A stretch of 64,000 bases of DNA, taken from the NCBI GenBank assembly GCA_963836785.1, contig CAWIKW010000025.1, positions 124,001 to 188,000 of the forward strand, given 5' to 3'. Source of the DNA: DASQPR01 sp963836785. Lineage in GTDB: Bacteria > Actinomycetota > Actinomycetes > Mycobacteriales > Micromonosporaceae. The notes under the pieces were generated by a model. That model saw nothing but the letters and a program-made list of their open reading frames with translations. It did no database searches and was not told the origin of the DNA. The translations under genes were made by a program, and so were the position numbers. The first letter of the stretch is position 1. Each line of letters begins with the position of its first letter. Of the stretch, positions 52,242-60,298 are shown one piece after another.

Positions 52242-53225
52242 TTAGGGCGTGAACACCCGGCGGGCCAACGCCATCCGTTCGTCGACCTTTCGCCACTCGG
52301 CGCTGCAGGCGACCGCGTTGGCGCGGAACTGTGCCCGCTCGGCCGCGGAAACTCCGGGCGAGTTCATGAGTCCGACGTCGAACATCATGTCGTCGATGTG
52401 CCGGCTCAGCAGCGCCCACTCCAGGGTGGCAAAGTCGACGGTCGGCTCGCCACCGGCGGCTCGATAGCCCGACCAGAACGCCGCGACATCGCCGGTCCCG
52501 GGGCTGCCGGCACCGAGCGTGAAGATCAGATCCTGCTCCCGTGTAGCCGTGCCCGCCTCGTCCCAGTCGAGCACCGTGAGGCGGCCGTCGGGCGTCACGA
52601 TCAGGTTCCACGGGGTCAGATCGGTGTGGCAGAGCACGTGCGGGCCGGCATCCCGTACCCGCGGGTCAATCTCGGCACAGCGCGCGACCACCGCGGCAGT
52701 CTCCGCGGAAAGCTCGGGTACGGCCGCGACCAGCGCGTCCAGGTCCACTACCACCTCACGAACCGGCCCGGGTACGGCATCGCCGAGCGCTGCGGTGGCG
52801 CGATGAATCGTGGCCACGGCCCGGCCGAGCAACGCGCTGTCCGGCGCCGACGTCCACTCGAAGGGGCGACCGTGGACGTAGTCGTAGCAGACGAGCATTC
52901 CGCTGCGCCACGTGGCGAAAAGCCGCCCGTCGGCCGCGGGCACGGGGTTGGGGACGTCGACGTCGATGCCGCGTTCATGGAACTCGTGCAGCAGGCGGAG
53001 ATTCGCGATCCGGATCACGTCCGCCGCCGCCTCGTCGTACGGGTGTGGACGGAATGCCTTAACCCACAACAATCGGCCGTCGGCCGTCTCGACCAGGAAC
53101 GCGTCCGCGGTCGCGCCGCCGGATTGCGAGGCGATGCTGACCGCGTCCAGGCCGAACCCTTCGGCCAGCGCGGTAGCGAGGCCACGCGGCGGGGACGCCG
53201 GGGCGCGGCTGTGCGCGGACGTCAT
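52242..53225 (-). CDS. APH-family small-molecule kinase
   Basis: A 327-residue aminoglycoside-phosphotransferase-fold protein. The catalytic loop is LCHTDLTPWNLIV, with the Asp of the HTD (Brenner) motif, and LTVLDWDEAG carries the metal aspartate. The N-lobe includes LLWVKAFRP with the ATP lysine. Substrate unknown. Its ATG overlaps the stop of the transglutaminase-like gene, so the two probably act together. Confidence 0.85.
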   Translation of the reverse strand: MTSAHSRAPASPPRGLATALAEGFGLDAVSIASQSGGATADAFLVETADGRLLWVKAFRPHPYDEAAADVIRIANLRLLHEFHERGIDVDVPNPVPAADGRLFATWRSGMLVCYDYVHGRPFEWTSAPDSALLGRAVATIHRATAALGDAVPGPVREVVVDLDALVAAVPELSAETAAVVARCAEIDPRVRDAGPHVLCHTDLTPWNLIVTPDGRLTVLDWDEAGTATREQDLIFTLGAGSPGTGDVAAFWSGYRAAGGEPTVDFATLEWALLSRHIDDMMFDVGLMNSPGVSAAERAQFRANAVACSAEWRKVDERMALARRVFTP

Positions 53226-54478
53226 CGGATCAGGTAACGCACCTGCGAACCGCGCAGCGTGCCGTACGGCGTGACCGTGGTGACGATCGCCGAGTGCTCA
53301 CCGCCGACCCCGGCCAGCCGCCATCGGGGGTTGTCCATCGATACGGTCACCGGCGCGTACCCGTCGAGCATCACCGAGAAGCCGGTGGCATAGGGATGTG
53401 TGGTGTGCAGCAACAGATGCGTCCCGCCGCCGATGCCGGAGATCCCGACCGCGATCGCACCGAGATCCGGGTAGATGGCGGCCGGATCGCGCAACAGGTA
53501 CGTACACGTGGCGACGTCCTGACCCTCGAACACCGGGACGTACGTGCCGGTCCGCCAGGTCGCCGTCGAGCGGCCGCCGACGGTGCCGCTGGCGAACGTA
53601 CGCCACCAGAAGTCGGCCTCGGAGTCGGGCACGAGCCGTCCGGTGGTGGCGGCCGTGGCCCGCGCCGCGCCCTCGCTAATGGTGCGCAGATACCGGCTGC
53701 GCAACTCGACGAGACCGAGCGGGATGCCGCCCTCGTCCGTCCACCACAGACCGTTCTGCGGATCGAGCAGCACCCACTTGCCGAGATCGTCGATCCACGC
53801 TTCGGACACGTTGTGGCCACGTCCGACGCCGAAGTGGTAGTCGGCGGTCATCAAGCCGACCGACCGCGCCGGGATCCCGACGGCGTTGCACGCCTGCGAC
53901 AGCACGACGGCGTATTCGACGCTCGAGAAGCGCTCGCCCGCCGTGACGTGGTCGAGCACCTCGAGCGCGTCACGGCTCGCGATCGCATCCGTCCCCGGCG
54001 CCCATCGTTGCGTCACCCAAGCCAGCAGCGCGACGGCCGTCGCCCACGCGCTCGATTGTGGTTCGGGCAGTTCCGCGCGCAACCGGTCGGCCCGATCGTC
54101 CGGCAACGCGTCCAGATCCAACGGCAACGTTGGTACGGGAGACGGCCAGCTCAGGATCTCGAGAGGTGGCGGCGGCACGTTGGCCCGCATGCGCGCGACG
54201 AGATCGTCCCAATCCCGATCGACCGAGAACAGAATGACGAGTTGCGGGAACAGCTCGTATTGGGCGAAGCCGCCGGAGATCGCCTCGTCCAGGAACGCAC
54301 GGGCATCGTCCCGACCGCTGGCGCGGGCCGCGATCGCACACTCCGGCGCGAAATATGTCGCCCAGAATTCGGTATCGGACCGCAGCATCGGGCTGAGGTC
54401 GAGCAGCGCGTCGTAGAACTTCGTCGCGATCGCGTCCTGGGCCCGGGCGCGTAGATCGGTCAGGTCCGACAACTCCAT
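53222..54478 (-). CDS. Transglutaminase-like protein with Ser at the catalytic Cys position
   Basis: A 418-residue protein. The middle shows the transglutaminase core order: FSSVEYAVVLSQACNAVGIPAR, then GRGHNVSEAW, then WVLLDPQNGLWW. The histidine and aspartate are kept, but the residue 15 before GIPAR, normally Cys, is Ser. The N-terminal 150 residues are helical, and the C-terminal 130 residues look beta-rich. It may be a non-canonical hydrolase or a binding fold. Strong GGGAGG before the ATG at 54478. Confidence 0.78.
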   Translation of the reverse strand: MELSDLTDLRARAQDAIATKFYDALLDLSPMLRSDTEFWATYFAPECAIAARASGRDDARAFLDEAISGGFAQYELFPQLVILFSVDRDWDDLVARMRANVPPPPLEILSWPSPVPTLPLDLDALPDDRADRLRAELPEPQSSAWATAVALLAWVTQRWAPGTDAIASRDALEVLDHVTAGERFSSVEYAVVLSQACNAVGIPARSVGLMTADYHFGVGRGHNVSEAWIDDLGKWVLLDPQNGLWWTDEGGIPLGLVELRSRYLRTISEGAARATAATTGRLVPDSEADFWWRTFASGTVGGRSTATWRTGTYVPVFEGQDVATCTYLLRDPAAIYPDLGAIAVGISGIGGGTHLLLHTTHPYATGFSVMLDGYAPVTVSMDNPRWRLAGVGGEHSAIVTTVTPYGTLRGSQVRYLIR

Positions 54479-54641
54479 GGTCGTGCCGCCTCCCGCCGGA
54501 TGTACGGGCGGCCCACATCCGTGAGCGCCGCACGAGCACATCAGCGGTCGACACAATATCGGACGATCGTCGCGGCGCAACACCACGATTTTGCGAACAT
54601 CGGCTCCGATGAGCGTCCAGCCGACGCGATAAGGTCAACTC

Positions 54642-55283
54642 ATGCAGATGATCAAATACACGCATGCCTGCGTACGGCTAGTTGACGGCAACCGCAGCCT
54701 GCTGATTGATCCCGGGACGTGGGCCGAGGACGTGGCATTCGAGGGCGCGACCGACGTGCTGGTCACGCACGAGCACGCCGACCACATCGACCTGGAACGG
54801 CTGGTGGCGCTGCACGGCCGCAATCCCGACCTGCGGGTCTACCTTCCGGCGCCGGCCGCGGCTCAGGCCAGTGCGGCGGCGCCAACGTTCGCGCCCGCCC
54901 TGAACGTGGTCGCGGTGGGTGACACGTTCGACGCGGCCGGGTTCACCGTCCGCGCCGTCGGCGGCAAGCACGCCGTCATTTACGACGGCGTTCCGGACGC
55001 GGCGAACATCGGGTATGTCGTCGACGACGCCGTGTATCACCCCGGCGACTCGACGTTCGTACCGGACGGCTCCGTCGCGACGTTGCTCGTGCCGACGATG
55101 GCGCCATGGCTCAAGCTGGCCGAGGCGATCGACTTCGTCCGGGCCGTACGCCCGGCTCGGGCCTACTCCATCCACGACGCGATGCTGTCCGAGCGCGGTC
55201 AGGCTGGGGTCGATCGGTGGCTCGCCATGCGTGGCGAGACGGACTACGGCCGCATAACGCCCGGCGACGCGGTCGAACTCTGA
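54642..55283 (+). CDS. MBL-fold metallo-hydrolase (UlaG-like)
   Basis: A 213-residue hydrolase with metal motif THEHADHID, a second ligand block YHPGDSTF and a late SIHDAML. These are standard for the beta-lactamase-like fold; UlaG-type lactonases and other hydrolases share it. Substrate unknown. Confidence 0.86.
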   Translation: MQMIKYTHACVRLVDGNRSLLIDPGTWAEDVAFEGATDVLVTHEHADHIDLERLVALHGRNPDLRVYLPAPAAAQASAAAPTFAPALNVVAVGDTFDAAGFTVRAVGGKHAVIYDGVPDAANIGYVVDDAVYHPGDSTFVPDGSVATLLVPTMAPWLKLAEAIDFVRAVRPARAYSIHDAMLSERGQAGVDRWLAMRGETDYGRITPGDAVEL

Positions 55284-55305
55284 ATCGGCTGGCGTTGAGG
55301 CAGAG

Positions 55306-55923
55306 TCAGCGGGCCGCCGAAACCACGCTTCGCCGCCGGCCGAACGGCCAGAACCAACGCCAGCGGCGCGGCGGCCGTGGATAGCTCGCCTTCACCGAAC
55401 TGCCGCGAGCTTCGCCGTGCACGACGAAATGCGTACGACCCGGCTGCGGGTCCGAGCCGATGCCCTTCTGCCTCGTCGAGGACCCGGTCAAGGAGACTCC
55501 GGTGAGGTCGACCGTGCAGCCCTCGGGCACGATCAGCTTCGTGCCACTGCCCCGCAGGAACACCTCGACCTCGACTACCGGGGACGAGATCACCGCCTGT
55601 GAGTAGTCGAGGTGCACCCCGGAGCCGTGCGCCTCGATCTGCATCACGGCCGGGACTGGCCACCGGCCTTCGCGGCGCAGGCTCGCCCCCCGTACCGTGA
55701 TGGGCCCCTGACGGACCGGCGCGAGCGGGACCGGTGGCAGATCGGCGACGTGCGGCGTGACTTCGCCGAACGTACGCGCGGCCAGCACCGCTGCCATCCG
55801 GTCCTCGAACTCGCTCAACGTGATGCGACCTTCGGCGACCGCTGCGTGCAACCGGGCCACCACACGCTCGCGATCAGCGTCGGCCATCAGCATGTTGGCG
55901 TTGGGCACGAGGTCGCTTCCCAT
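55306..55923 (-). CDS. DUF1707 domain protein
   Basis: A 205-residue protein. The N-terminal DUF1707/SHOCT-like domain (DADRERVVARLHAAVAEGRIT, then FEDRMAAVLAARTFGEV) is followed by a beta-rich part and a basic, tryptophan-rich tail (PRRWRWFWPFGRRR) that may touch membrane. The family is common in actinobacteria with unclear function. A start at 55923 is assumed; 55944 is also open. Confidence 0.8.
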   Translation of the reverse strand: MGSDLVPNANMLMADADRERVVARLHAAVAEGRITLSEFEDRMAAVLAARTFGEVTPHVADLPPVPLAPVRQGPITVRGASLRREGRWPVPAVMQIEAHGSGVHLDYSQAVISSPVVEVEVFLRGSGTKLIVPEGCTVDLTGVSLTGSSTRQKGIGSDPQPGRTHFVVHGEARGSSVKASYPRPPRRWRWFWPFGRRRSVVSAAR

Positions 55924-56021
55924 GGCGTAGAGCGTAGTAGCCACCCGCGGGGTAGCGAAGCCCGTGGCACAGCCGCGAGGCGAACGCGCGACATCGATGT
56001 GAACCGCTACCGTGGCATCTC

Positions 56022-57782
56022 ATGACCGCCATGGGTACGCCGCCGCAGCAGCGCACATCGGAGCCACCGGCGACGCGGCCGCCGAAGCCGCCCCGACGCC
56101 GGCCGGCATCGATGGACCCCGCTGAGCTCGGATTCAAACCACAGCATCCGGTGCACTGGCTGAGCCCGACGATGCTCGTCACGACCGCGGCGCAGGTGCT
56201 GCTGTCGAGCATGTTCGGCGAGTTCCTGGACAAGCGCGAGCTACAGGGCACACTGCCCGACGAGATCACCGACGAGCGGCCCGGTTCGGTCGACGACACC
56301 GAGGTCTGGTTCGACTACGTCGCGGATCTCGGCGACGGCTTCAATCCGACGTACACGATGGCGTATTTGCTGGCCCAGGACGCGCTCGAGATCGACGGCG
56401 CGCAACTGCCGCGGGGCCATTTCCTGATGATGGGCGGCGACGAGATCTATCCGACGCCGTCCAGCGGCCGATATGACGACAAGACGGTCGGGCCCTACAA
56501 GGCCGCGCTGCCGAACCCGCCCCCGGAGGGCACGCCGGCGCTGTATGCGTTGCCGGGTAACCACGACTGGTACGACGGACTCAGCTCCTTCCTGCGATTG
56601 TTCGCCCGCAACGGCCGGGAAGAGATCGGCGGCTGGTGCAGCCGGCAGTCCCGCAGCTACTTCGCCATCCGGTTGCCCCGACGGTGGTGGCTGCTCGCGG
56701 TTGATACGCAGTTCGGCGCGTACATCGACCAGCCGCAGCTCGACTACTTCCACAAGGTCGCGGGACAGATCCAGCCGGGCGACAAGATCATCCTGTGTAC
56801 GCCGACACCGAGTTGGGTCGAGGCGTCCTGGGACACCGGGGCGTACGACTCGACGGACTTCTTCATCCGTACGGTGCTCGCGCCGACGAAGGCCGACATC
56901 AAGCTGATGCTCTCCGGCGACCTGCATCACTATGCCCGTTACGAAGGCCCACGGCGGCAGCTGATCCACTGCGGCGGCGGTGGCGCGTACCTGTATCCCA
57001 CCCACCGGATGCCCGACGACATCCAGGTGCCTCCGAAGCCGGCCAGCCCGCACCATCATCTGGCCGAGATGCCCGAGGACTACCGGCTGCGGCATACATT
57101 CCCGAGCAAGGCGAGATCGCGCCAGTACGCAACCGGCGTGTTCTTCCGTGCGCTGACCCGCAATCCCGGTTTCATCGGCATGCTCGGCACGGTCCACACG
57201 CTGTTCATGGCGAGCCTCGTCGGCATGTTCCTGCACACCAGTCCGCTCACCCACAAGTGGCTCGAACTGCCGATCGCGGTCATGACCCTGGTGTTCCTAC
57301 TCGGCGGCATAGCGTTCGCGAACTCGCCGACCGGTGGCGGCGGCAAAGCGTGGCGGCGGATCACACTCGGCGGGCTGCACGGCATCGCCCAACTCGCGCT
57401 CGGCGTCGGCGCGACGTGGCTGCTCGCGCACATCCACGTGCTGCACTCGACGTGGCCGCTGCCGATTGTCGCCGGCGTCGTCTACCTTTTCGCCGTCGGC
57501 GCGGTCGCCGGGCTGATCTTCTGCGCGTACATGCTCGTCGCCAGCGCCTTCGGCGTGAACCTGAACGAACTGTTCTCGGCCCAGGGGATCACCGACTCGA
57601 AGAGCTTCCTGCGCATGCGCATCGACGAGACCGGCGCGCTCACGATCTATCCGATCGAGGTGCCGACGGTCAGCCGGCACTGGGTCGCGACGCCCGGTGC
57701 GGAGGTCGCCCATGCGTCGTGGATCGAGCCGACCAAGCCCATCGGGTACGCGCTGACCGAGCCGCCGATCGTCGTCCGTTAG
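56022..57782 (+). CDS. Membrane-associated metallophosphoesterase
   Basis: A 586-residue calcineurin-fold phosphoesterase. FMMGGDEIYP is the first metal block, PGNHDW the second and LSGDLHHYARY the third. After the catalytic part, three or four hydrophobic helices (about 380-500) anchor it in the membrane. It may hydrolyse phospho-lipids or glycan phosphates; the substrate is not known. It shares four bases with the convergent ricT. Confidence 0.86.
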   Translation: MTAMGTPPQQRTSEPPATRPPKPPRRRPASMDPAELGFKPQHPVHWLSPTMLVTTAAQVLLSSMFGEFLDKRELQGTLPDEITDERPGSVDDTEVWFDYVADLGDGFNPTYTMAYLLAQDALEIDGAQLPRGHFLMMGGDEIYPTPSSGRYDDKTVGPYKAALPNPPPEGTPALYALPGNHDWYDGLSSFLRLFARNGREEIGGWCSRQSRSYFAIRLPRRWWLLAVDTQFGAYIDQPQLDYFHKVAGQIQPGDKIILCTPTPSWVEASWDTGAYDSTDFFIRTVLAPTKADIKLMLSGDLHHYARYEGPRRQLIHCGGGGAYLYPTHRMPDDIQVPPKPASPHHHLAEMPEDYRLRHTFPSKARSRQYATGVFFRALTRNPGFIGMLGTVHTLFMASLVGMFLHTSPLTHKWLELPIAVMTLVFLLGGIAFANSPTGGGGKAWRRITLGGLHGIAQLALGVGATWLLAHIHVLHSTWPLPIVAGVVYLFAVGAVAGLIFCAYMLVASAFGVNLNELFSAQGITDSKSFLRMRIDETGALTIYPIEVPTVSRHWVATPGAEVAHASWIEPTKPIGYALTEPPIVVR

Positions 57783-58618
57783 CCCTCGTAGCGCTCCGAG
57801 TAGGCCTTCCGGGATCCGCATACCGAGGCGCGGGAGCAGCTGCAGCGGGATCCGTCGGCGTCGAGACGTACGACGACCGCGTCCCGCGGCACGCTGTGCC
57901 CGACGACCCGGCCGTCACCTTCCGGGGTAGAGACCCGCTCGCCGACGGCCGGTGCAGTCGCCTGGAACTGTTGATACAGCGGGTGTTCGTATTTCAGGCA
58001 GCACATCAGGCGGCCGCACGCTCCGGAGATCCGCAGCGGATTCAGCGGCAACTCCTGGTCCTTCGCCATGCGGATGCTGACCGGCTCGAAGTCGGTCAGG
58101 AATGTGGCGCAGCACAGGTCACGGCCGCACGAGCCGATCCCGCCCTGCACCCGCGCCGAGTCACGCGCGGCGAGTTGCCGCAACTCGACCCGGCAATGCA
58201 GCGTCGCGCCGAGGTCGCGTACGAGTGCGCGGAAGTCGACCCGGTGCGGCGCGGTGAAGTAGATCGTCGTACGCCCGCCGCTGGATCCCTCGGCGTCCAC
58301 GACATGGTCGACGGCGACCACCTTCATCGGCAGCTCGTGATCGCGGATCAGTTGCTTGGCCGCGACCTTCGCCGCCGCCTTACGCTCCCGTTGTGTTCGC
58401 TCGCGCCGGAGATCGGAATCGGCCGCGAGGCCGAGCAGTGCCGGAAAGCCGTCGGTGTCCTCGGAGACCCACTGTGGGGCCCACACGCACTCGGCGACCT
58501 CGGGACCGTCGTCGGTCGGCACCAGCACGCGGTCGCCGACGCCGAAGGTGAGCCCGGCCGGATTGAAGTAGAAGAGCCGGCCGTACCGGTTGAAGCTCAC
58601 CGCGCACAGCATCCCCAT
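57779..58618 (-). CDS. ricT: PSP1-domain protein RicT-like
   Basis: A 279-residue PSP1 protein. Two conserved cysteine blocks, GGIGSCGRDLCCATF and CGRLMCCLKYEH, are those of B. subtilis YaaT/RicT, which binds an iron-sulfur cluster with YlbF and YmcA and aids RNA processing. An extra cysteine-rich end (RCSCSRASVCGS) is visible. In many actinobacteria it sits downstream of holB; here a small operon separates them. Confidence 0.88.
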   Translation of the reverse strand: MGMLCAVSFNRYGRLFYFNPAGLTFGVGDRVLVPTDDGPEVAECVWAPQWVSEDTDGFPALLGLAADSDLRRERTQRERKAAAKVAAKQLIRDHELPMKVVAVDHVVDAEGSSGGRTTIYFTAPHRVDFRALVRDLGATLHCRVELRQLAARDSARVQGGIGSCGRDLCCATFLTDFEPVSIRMAKDQELPLNPLRISGACGRLMCCLKYEHPLYQQFQATAPAVGERVSTPEGDGRVVGHSVPRDAVVVRLDADGSRCSCSRASVCGSRKAYSERYEG

Positions 58619-58760
58619 GCGGTCACTGTAGTGCGGTTATGTGGTCCACGCATCGTGCCCTATTAGCCGGAAAAATTCTCTTTGTGTGACCCGTGACGAA
58701 ATCTGAACACGTGCGTTGGTACGGATGGAACACACAGGCCTGCGGGGGGTGCAGGAGCCG

Positions 58761-58800
58761 CGGCGCCGGTCGCGAGACGCGAGTCTCGCCGCTGGCGCCG
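58761..58800 (-). terminator. GC-rich hairpin after the EspC-like operon
   Basis: CGGCGCC/GGCGCCG outer arms and a seven-base inner stem GCGAGAC/GTCTCGC with loop GCGA form a 40-base hairpin without a U-tract, 45 bases past the operon end. It may end transcription or shield mRNA. Confidence 0.45.
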
Positions 58801-58844
58801 TTGGCATGTCTGGCGTCGGGCGTGCCCGGCGGGGTCGGGCGCGG

Positions 58845-59498
58845 CTAGCGCACGTCGATGCGGTGACCGGGTCGGATCGTCGGGGCGGCACCGGTGTCGA
58901 CGCGACCGGCTTCGGCGAGGATCGACGTGTACCGGTCCCGCACCTGCCATCCGTCATCCAGGCAGTGCGCCACCATCGCCAGCACCTGTGCACCGAGGTC
59001 GGCGGCCGCCACGATCGTGTCGTGATCGGTCCCGGTCATCGCGGCCGACCGCAGCGTCATTGCTTCGCGGGAGCCGAGGCACGACGCGAGCGTCCCGGCG
59101 AGCGAGCGCCGGCTGCGGGCGATCCAATCCGCGGTCGCCAGCAGGAATGCCGACGCGTCGTCGAGGCCGCCGGCTAGATCATCAAGGTGTGCCGCCACGC
59201 CTGGCCAGGCATTCGTATAGGCCTCCGCCGCGACGCCCTGGGAGTCGATCGAGCGAGGCAGGCCGGCGACGATGTCGTGCCACTCCGACATCGACGCCGT
59301 CACCGACTGCGCAGCATCGGACAGCTGAGCGGCGTCCAGGCTCATCAGGTGCGCCACCGCGTCGGCGGGCGTTGCCCCGACCGTACGCATCACCGTCCAG
59401 ATCGGATGGTTCGGCGGTGCACCCAGGGTCAGCAGCGCGCGGTCGACGCGCGCGAGCAGATCGCTCGCCACCGGATAGACGCGATCGAGCAGGTCCAT
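58845..59498 (-). CDS. Helical protein in the YbaB/EspC-like operon
   Basis: A 217-residue, mostly helical protein (SDAAQSVTASMSEWHDIVAGL, AWPGVAAHLDDLAGGLDD). It resembles WXG/ESX-type helix bundles in rhythm but carries no clear WXG motif. The 1-base TGATG overlap with the preceding gene makes them one operon. It may be a partner or chaperone of the EspC-like protein; that is inference. Confidence 0.7.
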   Translation of the reverse strand: MDLLDRVYPVASDLLARVDRALLTLGAPPNHPIWTVMRTVGATPADAVAHLMSLDAAQLSDAAQSVTASMSEWHDIVAGLPRSIDSQGVAAEAYTNAWPGVAAHLDDLAGGLDDASAFLLATADWIARSRRSLAGTLASCLGSREAMTLRSAAMTGTDHDTIVAAADLGAQVLAMVAHCLDDGWQVRDRYTSILAEAGRVDTGAAPTIRPGHRIDVR

Positions 59499-59806
59499 CA
59501 GGAGCCTCCGCCACCATGCGTCGTGCCACCCCGGTTGGCGTCGGTGTCGCGATAGCCGGCCGCGGCGTGGCGCATGCCGTCGCCGAGGCGCGTCACCTCG
59601 GTGCCGGCGGCGCCGGCCTGCCGATCGCGGGCATCGAGTGCGGCAGTGAACTGGGCCGACATCGCGCGACCGAGGTCACCGAGGCGACCCGGCCCGTCGG
59701 CCCCGAACGCTCGTGGGCCGGGGTCGAGCCGCGGCAACGCGGTCGCGGCGCGAGCCAGTCGCGTCGCCGCCGAGTCGAGCCGCTTCTCCAGATCGTCGAG
59801 CTCCAT
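59498..59806 (-). CDS. EspC-like type VII secretion substrate candidate
   Basis: A 102-residue helical protein (LEKRLDSAATRLARAATAL, ALDARDRQAGAAGTEVTRL) ending with AAAGYRDTDAN. YRDTD fits the Y-x-x-x-(D/E) signal of type VII secretion substrates, in the position typical for EspC/DUF2580-type proteins. It is joined by TGATG one-base overlaps to both neighbours. No ESX machinery is in the window. Confidence 0.72.
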   Translation of the reverse strand: MELDDLEKRLDSAATRLARAATALPRLDPGPRAFGADGPGRLGDLGRAMSAQFTAALDARDRQAGAAGTEVTRLGDGMRHAAAGYRDTDANRGGTTHGGGGS

Positions 59807-60132
59807 CAGGACCTCCCCACCGGGTGATAATCGGCGAACGATTCGGCCTGCAGTTTCTGTCGGGCCCAGGTGGCGGCGTCGGCAGCGGCGGTCACCGCGA
59901 GACGCACCGACGTCGAGACCGTCCGGCCGGACTCGCCGAGGAGGCGGTCGTCGATCACCACGTCGCGGATCGTGCCGGCGAGCGTCACGACGACTTCGAC
60001 GAGCCCGTCGGGCGAACGGACCGTCACCTCCATCGCTGCGCACGCCTGGTTGAACTGGGCGAGTTGGGTCTCGACACGCTGATAACGCTCGATCGCCTCG
60101 TCAATGAACGCCTCGTCGATCTCGCGCGCCAT
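59806..60132 (-). CDS. YbaB/EbfC-family nucleoid-associated-like protein
   Basis: A 108-residue YbaB-fold protein (AMEVTVRSPDGLVEVVV, LAGTIRDVVIDDRLL). Dimers of this family bind DNA, but this operonic form is more divergent than the YbaB next to recR. In actinobacteria such YbaB variants often precede WXG/EspC-like genes, as here. First gene of a three-gene operon; the shared upstream element is 110 bases away. Confidence 0.8.
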   Translation of the reverse strand: MAREIDEAFIDEAIERYQRVETQLAQFNQACAAMEVTVRSPDGLVEVVVTLAGTIRDVVIDDRLLGESGRTVSTSVRLAVTAAADAATWARQKLQAESFADYHPVGRS

Positions 60133-60230
60133 CGGCGACTGCCCTCCCCGCCCGTAGAGCCGGATCAGCCCGCGGCCGCAGGTGATCCGCTTCGAAACCT
60201 ACGGCACGCCGAGTCGATCGCGGAAGCCCG

Positions 60231-60252
60231 CATTCGGGCCCTGTGGATAACC
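60231..60252. promoter_or_regulatory. Shared element with DnaA-box-like core, copy B
   Basis: ATTCGGGCC-CTGTGGATAACC is preceded by GCCCGC so that GCCCG-CATT-CGGGC can form a small hairpin. It lies about 110 bases upstream of the YbaB gene on the minus strand and matches 48431-48452. Confidence 0.6.
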
Positions 60253-60298
60253 GGTGCGCGACGACGTCAGCACCGATGGATCGCGCGGGACCTGGGGA

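Noticed and set aside
51321..53237. A 638-codon plus-strand frame across the M20 gene and the kinase gene
   Set aside because: It runs through two well-supported genes in other frames and has no domain.
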